DNA from: Armatimonadota bacterium
Lineage (GTDB): Bacteria > Armatimonadota > Zipacnadia > Zipacnadales > JABUFB01
Assembly (NCBI GenBank): GCA_018056145.1
Contig: JAGPGE010000353.1
Span: forward strand, 1 to 6,423
Direction of reading: 5' to 3'
Length of the DNA stretch: 6,423 bases
The notes beneath the pieces were generated by a model that was not told where the DNA came from, did no database searches, and saw nothing but the letters and a program-made list of their open reading frames with translations. The position numbers were made by a program, and so were the translations under genes. Every line of letters starts with the position of its first letter. Position 1 is the stretch's first letter. Positions 1-6,423 of this stretch are shown piece by piece.

Positions 1-1584
1 GTACATGGTGGCGGCGAGGATCGAGCACGAGGCCGTCTGCATTCGGTCCTTCAGGGTCAGGCTGACCGGTGTGCGGGTCGGGTCCGGATGCACCACGCTC
101 ACGCTCAAGCCGCGGCGCAGGCCCCAGCGCGCGACTGAGGCATCCAGGGGCAGCATGCGGTCGATGACGCCGTCGGAGTAGCGCACCTCGCAGAAGACCT
201 TTTCGGGCACGTCCAGCCACTCCTGGGCCTGCGGGTGCATGGGATCGAGGCCCCAGGGCTCCGTTGCCGGCGCGGTGTTCGAAGTAAGTAGGTAGACCTC
301 ACTGACCCCGGCGGGCAGGTCGATGCTTACCTCTCCCAGATCGCCGGTGCCGGTCTGGCGCGCGTCCGTGATAGACGCGGGCACCGTGAAGGGAATGCCG
401 TCCACGAGAACGTTTCGGGAAGGGAACCAGCCTTCCAGCAACAGCCGCGAGGGCATAAGTCCGGCGACCTTCCCGCCGCGAACGTTCACCGGGCGCGCGG
501 TGAAGCCGTCCTTGCCATCGGGCCAGGGCGAGTCCATCGCGGCAACCTGCAGGAGTTCGGACACCCCGCGCGGGATCGGCCGCGAGCTGAAGGTCACGGG
601 CCCGATCTCAAGCCGCGCCGATGGGCTTTCGCTCTCGAGACCGACGGCAAGATACTGTACGGCAAACTTCTCGCCGATCATCGTCGTGAACTCATGCCAC
701 GCGCCATCCGCGGACAGGTCCCTGGCGAAACAGGGGATAGTGCGATTGCCACCGCGTCCGCCTTCGTCTTCACCGAGCCAAATGGCGTAGACGGATGGAT
801 CGACGCGGCCGGTGATTCGGTACCGGAAGGTGATGACAGGCAGCGCGCCCAGGTCCACGGGCGCCGGTAGTTGGAGTAGCCAGCGCATGCCCTTGCCCCG
901 CCCGCCAAGCTCAAAGGCGGCGCGGTCGCCGTCCAGGGAGAATGAATGCTCATCAGCAGCGTTGGTAGTCCAGCCGGGACGCGGTTCGGCCCGGTTCGGG
1001 CCATCCCAGGGCACTACCGTGCGCGCGAGCGGAGCTTTCGGCGGTGGAGCGGCGAGGTCTGCGCTCTCGGGCAGATCATCGGAGAAACGGATCCATGCGA
1101 TCTCAAGCTCCGCCTTGCCGCCGGCATCCGCGATCAACTTGACACCCAACCCGTGAGTGGGTTCGGCAGGTTCGATGGGCAGCAGGTCCACGGCGAGAAT
1201 GTGCCATTCACCGTCGGGCTTCACCTCGCGGGAACTTGCGTAGCGCTTGCCGCCGACGGTGCCCTCCTGGCCATGGAGAAAGTAGTTGTCGGTGTGCGCA
1301 TTGATGCCGACCGCCCGGTACCGCACGAGGACGTAGCGCTCGTCACCACTCACATTGCGGCTGATGAGGCTCAGGAGCCAGGGCAGTTCGGTGTTGGCGC
1401 CGGTGAGGCTGAAGACCAGATTGCCGTCTCGGTTGGCGACTGAGTGGGTCTCGGGCTGCTTCTGTACCCACCCGGTCATAGGTTTCCAGTCGATGGCAGA
1501 GGAGCCGTCAATGAGCACTTCCGCGGACGACAGGACCGGTACGAGTGCGAGAAAGGCGCACATTCCGAGGATGGATCGGGGCAT
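1..1584 (-). CDS. Exported protein with tandem carbohydrate-binding-like domains (3' end outside window)
   Basis: The reading frame is open from an ATG at 1584 to the left edge, giving 528 residues with no stop, so the C-terminus is missing. Residues 1-21 form a Sec signal peptide (MPRSILGMCAFLALVPVLSSA, hydrophobic core then SSA, likely cut before EV). Residues about 22-170 and 193-335 look like two related beta-sandwich domains: each has a strand ending in RYRAVG or RYRITG, then a Gly-rich loop, a DGEWH or DGAWH turn, and a final strand (ELEIAWIRFSDD, RLEIGPVTFSSR). A third beta-rich module follows at about 380-480 (VDGIPF, SEVYLLTS, CEVRYSDGVIDRMLPL). This pattern resembles galactose-binding-fold or CBM-like domains of exported glycan-acting proteins, but I cannot name a family. 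No catalytic motif is seen in the visible part; an enzyme domain could lie beyond the edge. A GGAG ribosome site lies 7 bases before the start, and the upstream gene ends 30 bases away. Existence and export are well supported; function is inferred. Confidence 0.87.
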   Translation of the reverse strand, partial: MPRSILGMCAFLALVPVLSSAEVLIDGSSAIDWKPMTGWVQKQPETHSVANRDGNLVFSLTGANTELPWLLSLISRNVSGDERYVLVRYRAVGINAHTDNYFLHGQEGTVGGKRYASSREVKPDGEWHILAVDLLPIEPAEPTHGLGVKLIADAGGKAELEIAWIRFSDDLPESADLAAPPPKAPLARTVVPWDGPNRAEPRPGWTTNAADEHSFSLDGDRAAFELGGRGKGMRWLLQLPAPVDLGALPVITFRYRITGRVDPSVYAIWLGEDEGGRGGNRTIPCFARDLSADGAWHEFTTMIGEKFAVQYLAVGLESESPSARLEIGPVTFSSRPIPRGVSELLQVAAMDSPWPDGKDGFTARPVNVRGGKVAGLMPSRLLLEGWFPSRNVLVDGIPFTVPASITDARQTGTGDLGEVSIDLPAGVSEVYLLTSNTAPATEPWGLDPMHPQAQEWLDVPEKVFCEVRYSDGVIDRMLPLDASVARWGLRRGLSVSVVHPDPTRTPVSLTLKDRMQTASCSILAATMY

Positions 1585-1591
1585 GGCAACA

Positions 1592-1595
1592 CTCC
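1592..1595 (-). promoter_or_regulatory. Ribosome binding site (GGAG) for the left-edge gene
   Basis: On the minus strand GGAG is followed by a 7-base spacer and then the ATG at 1584. It lies in the 30-base gap after the stop of the di-haem gene. This supports the 1584 start, which is also where the signal peptide begins. Confidence 0.6.
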
Positions 1596-1614
1596 ATGAT
1601 CTGCGGCTTCGTTG

Positions 1615-4600
1615 TCAGGGGCGCGGGATGTCCGGCGCGTTTGCGCATTGCGGCGGTACGGGCAGCCAAGTGAGGGTGGAGTCCGGAATGGCCCGAAGGT
1701 CCTCCTCGCCGCGGTACGGGCAGTTGGCATCTACCCAGGCGACCAGACGCCGCAGGCTCTCCGTGTCCACCTTGAGGTCCGGATGCCCCGGATCCTCGCC
1801 GCGCGCGATGCGGATGAGCCGGCTGGTGTACGACAGGCTAGTCATGGGGCGGATCGTCGCGTAACTCGCCGGATCGCTCTGCTCGTAGTTCTCGCACATG
1901 AGCGCGCCCGCGATCCCCGGCATTCCGGAGTTCGGCGCTCCGCTGTAGTTAGCCCAGCCCACCAGCGTCGGGTAGGGCTCCTTGTAGAACTGGAACCCGG
2001 GGCGCAACGTGAGGTCCAGCTTCCCGCGGGCCTTGCCGTCGCGCTGGTGACAGGCGCCGCAGTAGCGGTCGAGAACGGGCTGAACGAGGCGCTCGTAGTT
2101 GATGGTGGTGGGGCCCCAGGGTGGCGCCTCAATCTCACACGGCGGCGACTGCATGGCCAGGCCCCGGTCTACAGGCGGCGCGACACTGTGCATCTCGTGG
2201 CACCCCAAGCACCCGCGCACTTCCCCCGGCAGCACCCCGGTGAAGCTGCGCATGGTGTGCAGCGCGCGAAAGTCTGCGTCCAGTAACTGGAAATGCAGCG
2301 CCTTGCCCGCAGGGGCCCGGAAATGCACTGAACCATCGGGCTGAATCGGGACCGTTCCGAGAATGCGCTTGGGGCCGTCATCCTGAAGGATCGAGACGCC
2401 GGGCCCGGAGAAGCGGGAATCCCGGGTCCAGGTGGAGCAGGTCTTCGAGTCCATCTGAATCACGCGCAGGTACCGGACGAGACTGCGCGGCAGGTCAGGC
2501 ACGCCCTGCAGGACGTCGGAACTGAAGAGGATCCCGGGATCGGCGGGCCTGCGGTTGGGCCCTGTGCCGGGCCAGTTGACGCGGTCCGTGTGCATCGGCG
2601 GCGCCTGCCTGGGCTTCACCGGCATGGCGTACCAGATGTTGTGCGCCCCCTCGTAGATAAGCTCGCGGTTCCCATGTACATCCATCAGGTAGAGCCGGAA
2701 CTTGCCGTCGGGCCGGCTGGCTGAGACCAGGAAGTCCTCCTCGGACAGCGGATATGGGCTCTTATAAGCCGCATATGGGCCGGAAGCGTGGTAATCCGCG
2801 GATTCGCCAGGGTCCACGGGCGGAGCGCCACATTCGGGCCAGGGCATGTCGCGGGTGACCTTGGTGAGACCGTCCGGGAAGTTGAACCCCTTGCGCGGGT
2901 CAATGATGCCGATACTGCCCGCGAACCAGTTGTGGTGGGCCAGGCCCGTGAACATTACCCGCGGGCTGCCGGGGATCGCGCGCGGTTCAGCGAGATGATC
3001 CGGCCAGACGCTCTGGTTGCCCCAGAACGCGGCGGTTCCCGTGCCGTCCTGGTTCGTCGCCCAGAGGCTCTGGATGCGCCAGAGCGCCTTGTCGGTGTAT
3101 TCCCAGCGCGAGTAGATTACGCGGCCATCGTGCAGGAGCGACGGGCACCAGTCGGGCTCATTGCCCTGGCTGATGAGATAGATGTCGCTTCCGTCGGCTT
3201 CGCACCGCGCCAGAACATACGAGTATGTGTAGGGCATGCAGCGCACGTACGTGTTGCAGCGGGTGGACGTGAAGATGATATGCCCGTCGGGCAGATAGAT
3301 GGGGTCCAGGTCGTCGTACGGGCCGTCTGTGAGTCTGCGCAGGCCGGAGCCGTCGACACCGATCTCATACAGGTGGAAGGCCGGGCCGTCATGGGGCTTG
3401 TAGCAGAACAGCACGCGGGTGGCGTCGAAGGACAGGTCCGGCCGCCAGAAGGCGCCGGGGACTGTGGGCGCAAGCTTTCGCAATGCGCCGCCGGGATGCA
3501 GTCCCGTGAGCACCAGAAGCCTGCCGCCGGGCATGGCCATCATACCATTGCGGTGCCGGGCCTCGTGGGGCCATTCGGCGCCCTGTGGGTAGGGCTGGTC
3601 GATGAAAAGCACTGACTCGAAATCCAGCACGGGGTTCGCGAAGGCGATCTCGCGCTTGGCGCGGCGCACCTCGAGATACAGGCTCCGGGCATCGGGACCG
3701 TTGGCGTCCGCAACCGCCCCGGCCTGTCGTTCGAGTTGCGCCAGTCGCGCCAGCGGAACGGACAGATCCGGGCAACCGTGCATCGCGCTGATCCGTGTCG
3801 CGAGGGCCCGCGCCCAGCCGATCTCCGCCAGCGCACGGTCCCGGAAGGGAACTCCTTCGGCCTGGAACAGCCAGTCGCGCTCAAGCGCGTCGCGAGATTC
3901 CTCCGCAGTCAGAGTTCGCGTCTCCGGCTCTGCCGGGTTGGCCACAAAGGGCGCCACCGGGTGCGGGATGCCCTCCCGAGCAAGGCGCTCGGCGAGGCCT
4001 GCCGGGATGCCCTCGAAAGAGCCCCAGGACTCGCGCGGAAGACCGATGGGAGTGTGCAGTGCTTCCTGAGATGCCCAGGTGCCTGACCAGCCGCTGTCAG
4101 GGACTTCGAGACCTGTCAGCACCGCGCACAGACGCGACGCTGGGTCGACCACAAGGAGGCCACCGGTGCGGCGGTCCAGGGTACTGTAATCGCCGTCGTG
4201 AGTGTGGGCGGACTCTAGGTTGGCATAGACCGTGAGTTTGACGTCATCGAGCTTCCTGTCAGACCGGTTGGCGAGGGTGAAACGCACGCGCACCAGGGAT
4301 TCCGGGCCGGCGGCCGCGTCGATGGTGATCGCCAGCAGTCCGTCCGCGCTCTCGGTCCGGCAGCGCAGTCGGGTCTCGGAGAGGGCCTCAGCGGGTGCGG
4401 CGACGCGCAGATTATCTTCGGCGCGGTTGCCGGCGGATATGATCGTCCCCGCGCGGCGCGGCTCACCAGCAGTGTAGTGGGCGAAGTACCCGAACCGGCT
4501 CAATTGCCCTCCGGCGGGGCATGCCAGAGCCTGACTGCGTCCTTCCCAGTAGAACGATCCCGCGTCATTTAGCGCGAAATCCGTGACTCCACTGGAGATC

Positions 4601-4881
4601 CAGACCACGTCGCCCGCCTGTTTCGTTGCGGGCTTGCCGTCCGCAGACAGGTCGGCCTCGCCGCGGGCGCGCTGCAGGCGGCTGACCAAAGCCCCAAGGT
4701 CAGCATCCCAGGCGACAATCGCGGTTCGGGAGCGGGATTCGCCGGCCGGGATATCGCCAAGATTCCAGGTGACCACACCATCCACATTGCCAATGGATTC
4801 CATGCCCGCGGCGAGAAGAGAGACGGGGGCGAGAATCGCCGCAGAGACCAGCGCCAGGCGCGCGGCAGATGTCATGTGCAT
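1615..4881 (-). CDS. HzsA-related exported di-haem beta-propeller protein
   Basis: This 1088-residue protein is related to the hydrazine synthase alpha subunit, a family widespread in non-anammox bacteria with unknown substrate. Residues 1-25 are a signal peptide (MTSAARLALVSAAILAPVSLLAA), so it acts outside the cytoplasm. Residues 26 to about 325 are an extra beta-rich region (TWNLGDIPAGES at 38-49; FTLANRSDRKLDDVKLTVY at 201-219). A helical stretch at about 325-415 leads into a WD40/PD40-type propeller at about 415-790, with repeats such as DLSFDATRVLFCYKP (482-496), LPDGHIIFTSTRC (530-542) and LHDGRVIYSRWEY (583-595). Two c-type haem motifs follow, CLGCH (891-895) and CGACH (941-945), the second after a cytochrome-like NYERLVQPVLDRYC. 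H1033 and M1013 are possible axial ligands. The canonical HzsA is about 800 residues, so this one is long. I chose 4881 because a GAGGA site and the signal peptide fit it; ATG 4875 is an alternative, and an open frame back to 4986 would overlap the gene before. Family assignment is firm; the reaction is unknown. Confidence 0.92.
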   Translation of the reverse strand: MHMTSAARLALVSAAILAPVSLLAAGMESIGNVDGVVTWNLGDIPAGESRSRTAIVAWDADLGALVSRLQRARGEADLSADGKPATKQAGDVVWISSGVTDFALNDAGSFYWEGRSQALACPAGGQLSRFGYFAHYTAGEPRRAGTIISAGNRAEDNLRVAAPAEALSETRLRCRTESADGLLAITIDAAAGPESLVRVRFTLANRSDRKLDDVKLTVYANLESAHTHDGDYSTLDRRTGGLLVVDPASRLCAVLTGLEVPDSGWSGTWASQEALHTPIGLPRESWGSFEGIPAGLAERLAREGIPHPVAPFVANPAEPETRTLTAEESRDALERDWLFQAEGVPFRDRALAEIGWARALATRISAMHGCPDLSVPLARLAQLERQAGAVADANGPDARSLYLEVRRAKREIAFANPVLDFESVLFIDQPYPQGAEWPHEARHRNGMMAMPGGRLLVLTGLHPGGALRKLAPTVPGAFWRPDLSFDATRVLFCYKPHDGPAFHLYEIGVDGSGLRRLTDGPYDDLDPIYLPDGHIIFTSTRCNTYVRCMPYTYSYVLARCEADGSDIYLISQGNEPDWCPSLLHDGRVIYSRWEYTDKALWRIQSLWATNQDGTGTAAFWGNQSVWPDHLAEPRAIPGSPRVMFTGLAHHNWFAGSIGIIDPRKGFNFPDGLTKVTRDMPWPECGAPPVDPGESADYHASGPYAAYKSPYPLSEEDFLVSASRPDGKFRLYLMDVHGNRELIYEGAHNIWYAMPVKPRQAPPMHTDRVNWPGTGPNRRPADPGILFSSDVLQGVPDLPRSLVRYLRVIQMDSKTCSTWTRDSRFSGPGVSILQDDGPKRILGTVPIQPDGSVHFRAPAGKALHFQLLDADFRALHTMRSFTGVLPGEVRGCLGCHEMHSVAPPVDRGLAMQSPPCEIEAPPWGPTTINYERLVQPVLDRYCGACHQRDGKARGKLDLTLRPGFQFYKEPYPTLVGWANYSGAPNSGMPGIAGALMCENYEQSDPASYATIRPMTSLSYTSRLIRIARGEDPGHPDLKVDTESLRRLVAWVDANCPYRGEEDLRAIPDSTLTWLPVPPQCANAPDIPRP

Positions 4882-4885
4882 TCGG

Positions 4886-4891
4886 TCCTCT
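4886..4891 (-). promoter_or_regulatory. Ribosome binding site (AGAGGA) deciding the start of the di-haem gene
   Basis: The 11-base gap between the stop of the TPR gene (TGA at 4895-4893) and the ATG at 4881 contains AGAGGA, 4 bases before that ATG; its first bases touch the gap edge. It favours 4881 over the upstream in-frame ATG at 4986, which would put the signal peptide 35 residues inside the protein. The second ATG at 4875 sits 10 bases from the site and cannot be excluded. Confidence 0.65.
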
Positions 4892-4892
4892 G

Positions 4893-5822
4893 TCAAGGAT
4901 TGCACTTGTCGCAAGGCTTGAGCCAGAGGCTCTCTTCGGCTTCTTCCTTGGCCACTTCCATGGGAGCACCTGCGAGATACGGGCACCCCTGGCGATGGTA
5001 GAAGGATCGACCCGCCGCATAGTATACCGTGTCAGAAGGCCCAAGTTGGGGCAGGCCCCGGAACTTCGCCATCGGATCGCCGGACCGGGTCATTGTCACT
5101 CCGGCGGGTTGCTGGGAGACCGGGATGTCTGACCGTTGAGGTGGGAAGATCATCCTCCAGGCCACGAACGACAGGGCCAGTGCAGCCAGCACGAACACGC
5201 CGGTGACGATGGGCCCGAAGGCCGCACTGGCGCGCGTTTGCTTCGGGGCCGGCGAAGGCTGGGCAGACTCCCGCACCGGAGGTGCATGGACGTCGGTTAT
5301 GGCCGGCTCTCCCCCGCAGCGCGTGCACTGCTGTTCACCGGGCGCCATCCAGCATCCGCAGACCGGGCAGTCCCGTCCGTCCGGAGACTCTTCCGCCTGG
5401 TCCGCCCCTTCTTCACCGTCGAAAGCCGAGGGCAAGGGCAGTTCATCGATGGCCGGCGCATCCCATTCCAGGCGGTCGATCTTGGCCAGTTCGATCTGCG
5501 CCCGGCGGCACGTCGGGTCCAGATGCAGCGCCCGTTCTTGGGCCTCTCGGGCTTCCTCGAGCTTCCCCAGCTTGCGCAGCGCCATGCCCCAGTTGCACCA
5601 CGTGCGCGCACGGGTGGACGCAAGGCGCGTGGTCTGGAAGGCCAGGCGCTCCACCGCGGCATAGTCCTGAAGCTCGAAGTACGCGAGGCCCAGCGCCTCG
5701 AGAGCATTTAGGTCATCGGGGTTCCGGGCCAGCTTGTCGTTGAGCATGTCGATGGCCTGCGAGTACCGTTTCCGCATGATCAGCTCGCGGGCCATCGCCA
5801 CCGTTGAACGCGCCGCCGGCAT
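4893..5822 (-). CDS. TPR, zinc-ribbon, single-pass membrane protein with C-terminal Cys/His domain
   Basis: This is a 309-residue protein without a signal peptide. Residues about 7-110 carry roughly three TPR-like helix pairs (AIDMLNDKLARNPDDLNALE at 23-42; NWGMALRKLGKLEEA, then ALHLDP, at 77-103), usually a protein-binding scaffold. An acidic linker leads to a zinc ribbon with C152/C155 and C166/C169 (CPVC, then CTRC). A Pro/Ser-rich stretch precedes one membrane helix at about 203-226 (IVTGVFVLAALALSFVAWRM). The C-terminus (268-309) has the pattern YYAAGRSFYHRQGCPYL, then KPCDKCNP, with H276, C280, C304 and C307 as a likely metal site. This resembles the small Ada-like Cys/His domain (YHxxxCxYL to PCxxC) found at the ends of various bacterial proteins. 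The gene starts 30 bases after the DUF4091 gene and ends 11 bases before the di-haem gene, so it is probably cotranscribed. AAGGA lies 12 bases before the ATG, slightly far; the in-frame ATG at 5795 is an alternative. A scaffold or maturation role is an inference. Confidence 0.9.
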   Translation of the reverse strand: MPAARSTVAMARELIMRKRYSQAIDMLNDKLARNPDDLNALEALGLAYFELQDYAAVERLAFQTTRLASTRARTWCNWGMALRKLGKLEEAREAQERALHLDPTCRRAQIELAKIDRLEWDAPAIDELPLPSAFDGEEGADQAEESPDGRDCPVCGCWMAPGEQQCTRCGGEPAITDVHAPPVRESAQPSPAPKQTRASAAFGPIVTGVFVLAALALSFVAWRMIFPPQRSDIPVSQQPAGVTMTRSGDPMAKFRGLPQLGPSDTVYYAAGRSFYHRQGCPYLAGAPMEVAKEEAEESLWLKPCDKCNP

Positions 5823-5834
5823 GTGATCATCGCG

Positions 5835-5839
5835 TCCTT
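5835..5839 (-). promoter_or_regulatory. Possible ribosome binding site (AAGGA) for the TPR gene
   Basis: AAGGA occurs on the minus strand 12 bases before the ATG at 5822, in the 30-base gap after the DUF4091 stop. The spacing is longer than usual, so support for the 5822 start is moderate. The ATG at 5795 would shorten the protein by nine residues without touching the TPR region much. Confidence 0.4.
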
Positions 5840-5852
5840 GGCTTGGTGATGG

Positions 5853-6423
5853 CTACCGCCCGCGGAAACCGCGGACGCCGAAATCCTCTCCCCAGGGATC
5901 GGCGTCGGGCACTCCGGAGCGGTCAATCAGTTCAGCCATGCGCTCCCGGTATTCATAGAGCGCGGCCGGGTCATGCGAGTACATCGCCATGTTCTCGACC
6001 AGCGAGTCAGGGACGATCAGCGCCTCTTCCGCCTGCTTCAGCCAATCGCGCTCACCGGCGCTCAATGCATCGCCGCGCGCCTTGTACTGGCGGATGATCT
6101 CCTCGAGTATGCAGGCGTAGGCGTAGTCTTCCATGCCGTCGCGGTAGTTCTCCAGGCGCACGGTGGGAACCGGCTTACCGCCCGGTCCGGCGCAGGTAAG
6201 GTTCCCGTCCCCGTGGTAGGTGGTCCAGCTCACCGGGTTCCAGTCGGTGAAAGGCCCCGACTCGATGGGCTTGTTGTCATTCCAGATGCTGATAAGGTAG
6301 TACAGGAACCCGTCAGGGCGGTACTTCGTGGTCATGGCGCCCATGAGCAGGCGCGACTCGATGGCCGCATACTCCACGAACCAGTTTGCATACGGGTTGT
6401 GCGGGCCGCAGCAGATGTACCAC
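5853..6423 (-). CDS. DUF4091 (glycoside hydrolase 123-like) protein, C-terminal part (5' end outside window)
   Basis: The frame is open from the right edge to a TAG at 5855-5853, showing the last 189 residues; the true start lies beyond the window. The visible sequence has the hallmarks I associate with the C-terminal part of DUF4091 proteins: WYICCGPHNPYANWF at the edge, then EYAAIESRLLMGAMTTKY, DGFLYYLISIWND, TYHGDGNLTCAGPGGKPVPT, and VRLENYRDGMEDYAYACILE. The family is allied to glycoside hydrolase family 123 (beta-N-acetylgalactosaminidases), and many members are exported. The region expected to hold the catalytic acidic pair and any signal peptide is not visible, so activity and substrate cannot be judged. 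The last 60 residues are helical and charged, ending in a short Gly/Arg-rich tail (DFGVRGFRGR). An internal GTG at 6377 should not be taken as the start, because conserved family sequence continues upstream of it. It is the first visible gene of the apparent operon. Confidence 0.87.
   Translation of the reverse strand, partial: WYICCGPHNPYANWFVEYAAIESRLLMGAMTTKYRPDGFLYYLISIWNDNKPIESGPFTDWNPVSWTTYHGDGNLTCAGPGGKPVPTVRLENYRDGMEDYAYACILEEIIRQYKARGDALSAGERDWLKQAEEALIVPDSLVENMAMYSHDPAALYEYRERMAELIDRSGVPDADPWGEDFGVRGFRGR

Noticed and set aside
2788..3615. Long plus-strand open frame (275 codons) opposite the di-haem gene, and a similar 224-codon one at 1612-2286
   Set aside because: Both are antisense to a gene with clear domains. 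Their translations are Ala/Arg/Gly/Val-rich without motifs, as expected from the low stop-codon density of GC-rich DNA.
1615..4881. Reading the HzsA-related gene as evidence of anammox
   Set aside because: The relatives of this family are widespread in non-anammox bacteria, the tyrosine ligand expected for HzsA is absent, and no hydrazine synthase beta/gamma or hydrazine dehydrogenase gene is in the window.
4882..4900. TTGACA on the minus strand at the end of the TPR gene as a -35 box
   Set aside because: No -10-like sequence lies at the right distance, and transcription would begin inside the coding region of the di-haem gene.
4882..4986. Upstream in-frame ATG at 4986 as start of the di-haem protein
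   Set aside because: It would add 35 basic residues before a clear signal peptide and overlap the TPR gene by about 94 bases; AGAGGA just before 4881 supports the shorter form.
5823..5852. Possible hairpin from CCAAGCCAAGG and nearby CATCAC/GTGATC words in the gap
   Set aside because: The pairing is short and imperfect, and no T-run follows, so it does not support a terminator.
5820..5855. Readthrough fusion of the DUF4091 protein with the TPR protein, because the TAG is in the same frame as the downstream ATG
   Set aside because: The frame match has a one in three chance of occurring, only ten codons lie between, and no readthrough signal is visible. A sequencing check of the TAG would settle it.

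Overview
The window is GC-rich and densely coded. All four genes lie on the minus strand and read from the right edge to the left edge. No RNA gene, mobile element, CRISPR array or strong terminator is visible, and the gaps between genes are only 30, 11 and 30 bases. The simplest reading is one transcription unit whose first and last genes are cut by the window edges. The promoter and terminator would then lie outside.

Order of transcription: (1) 6423-5853, the C-terminal part of a DUF4091 / glycoside hydrolase family 123-like protein; (2) 5822-4893, a 309-residue protein with TPRs, a zinc ribbon, one membrane segment and a small C-terminal Cys/His domain; (3) 4881-1615, an exported 1088-residue di-haem protein related to the alpha subunit of hydrazine synthase (HzsA-related), with a beta-propeller and two CxxCH motifs plus a large extra N-terminal region; (4) 1584-1, an exported beta-rich protein with two similar tandem carbohydrate-binding-like domains, whose C-terminus lies beyond the left edge.

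The combination of a DUF4091 protein, an HzsA-related cytochrome and large exported jelly-roll-like proteins in a GC-rich genome suggests Armatimonadota, Planctomycetota, Hydrogenedentota or a related group, probably from environmental DNA. This is an inference from gene families; no phylogenetic marker is present.

The proteins look like a cell-envelope module for carbohydrate. The DUF4091 protein would act on a glycan or amino sugar, the last protein would bind glycan, the di-haem propeller protein would carry out an unknown redox step, and the membrane-anchored TPR protein may be a scaffold or maturation factor. The functional coupling is a hypothesis based on gene order. The HzsA relationship does not imply hydrazine synthesis or anammox: the tyrosine expected after the first haem motif of true HzsA is not there.
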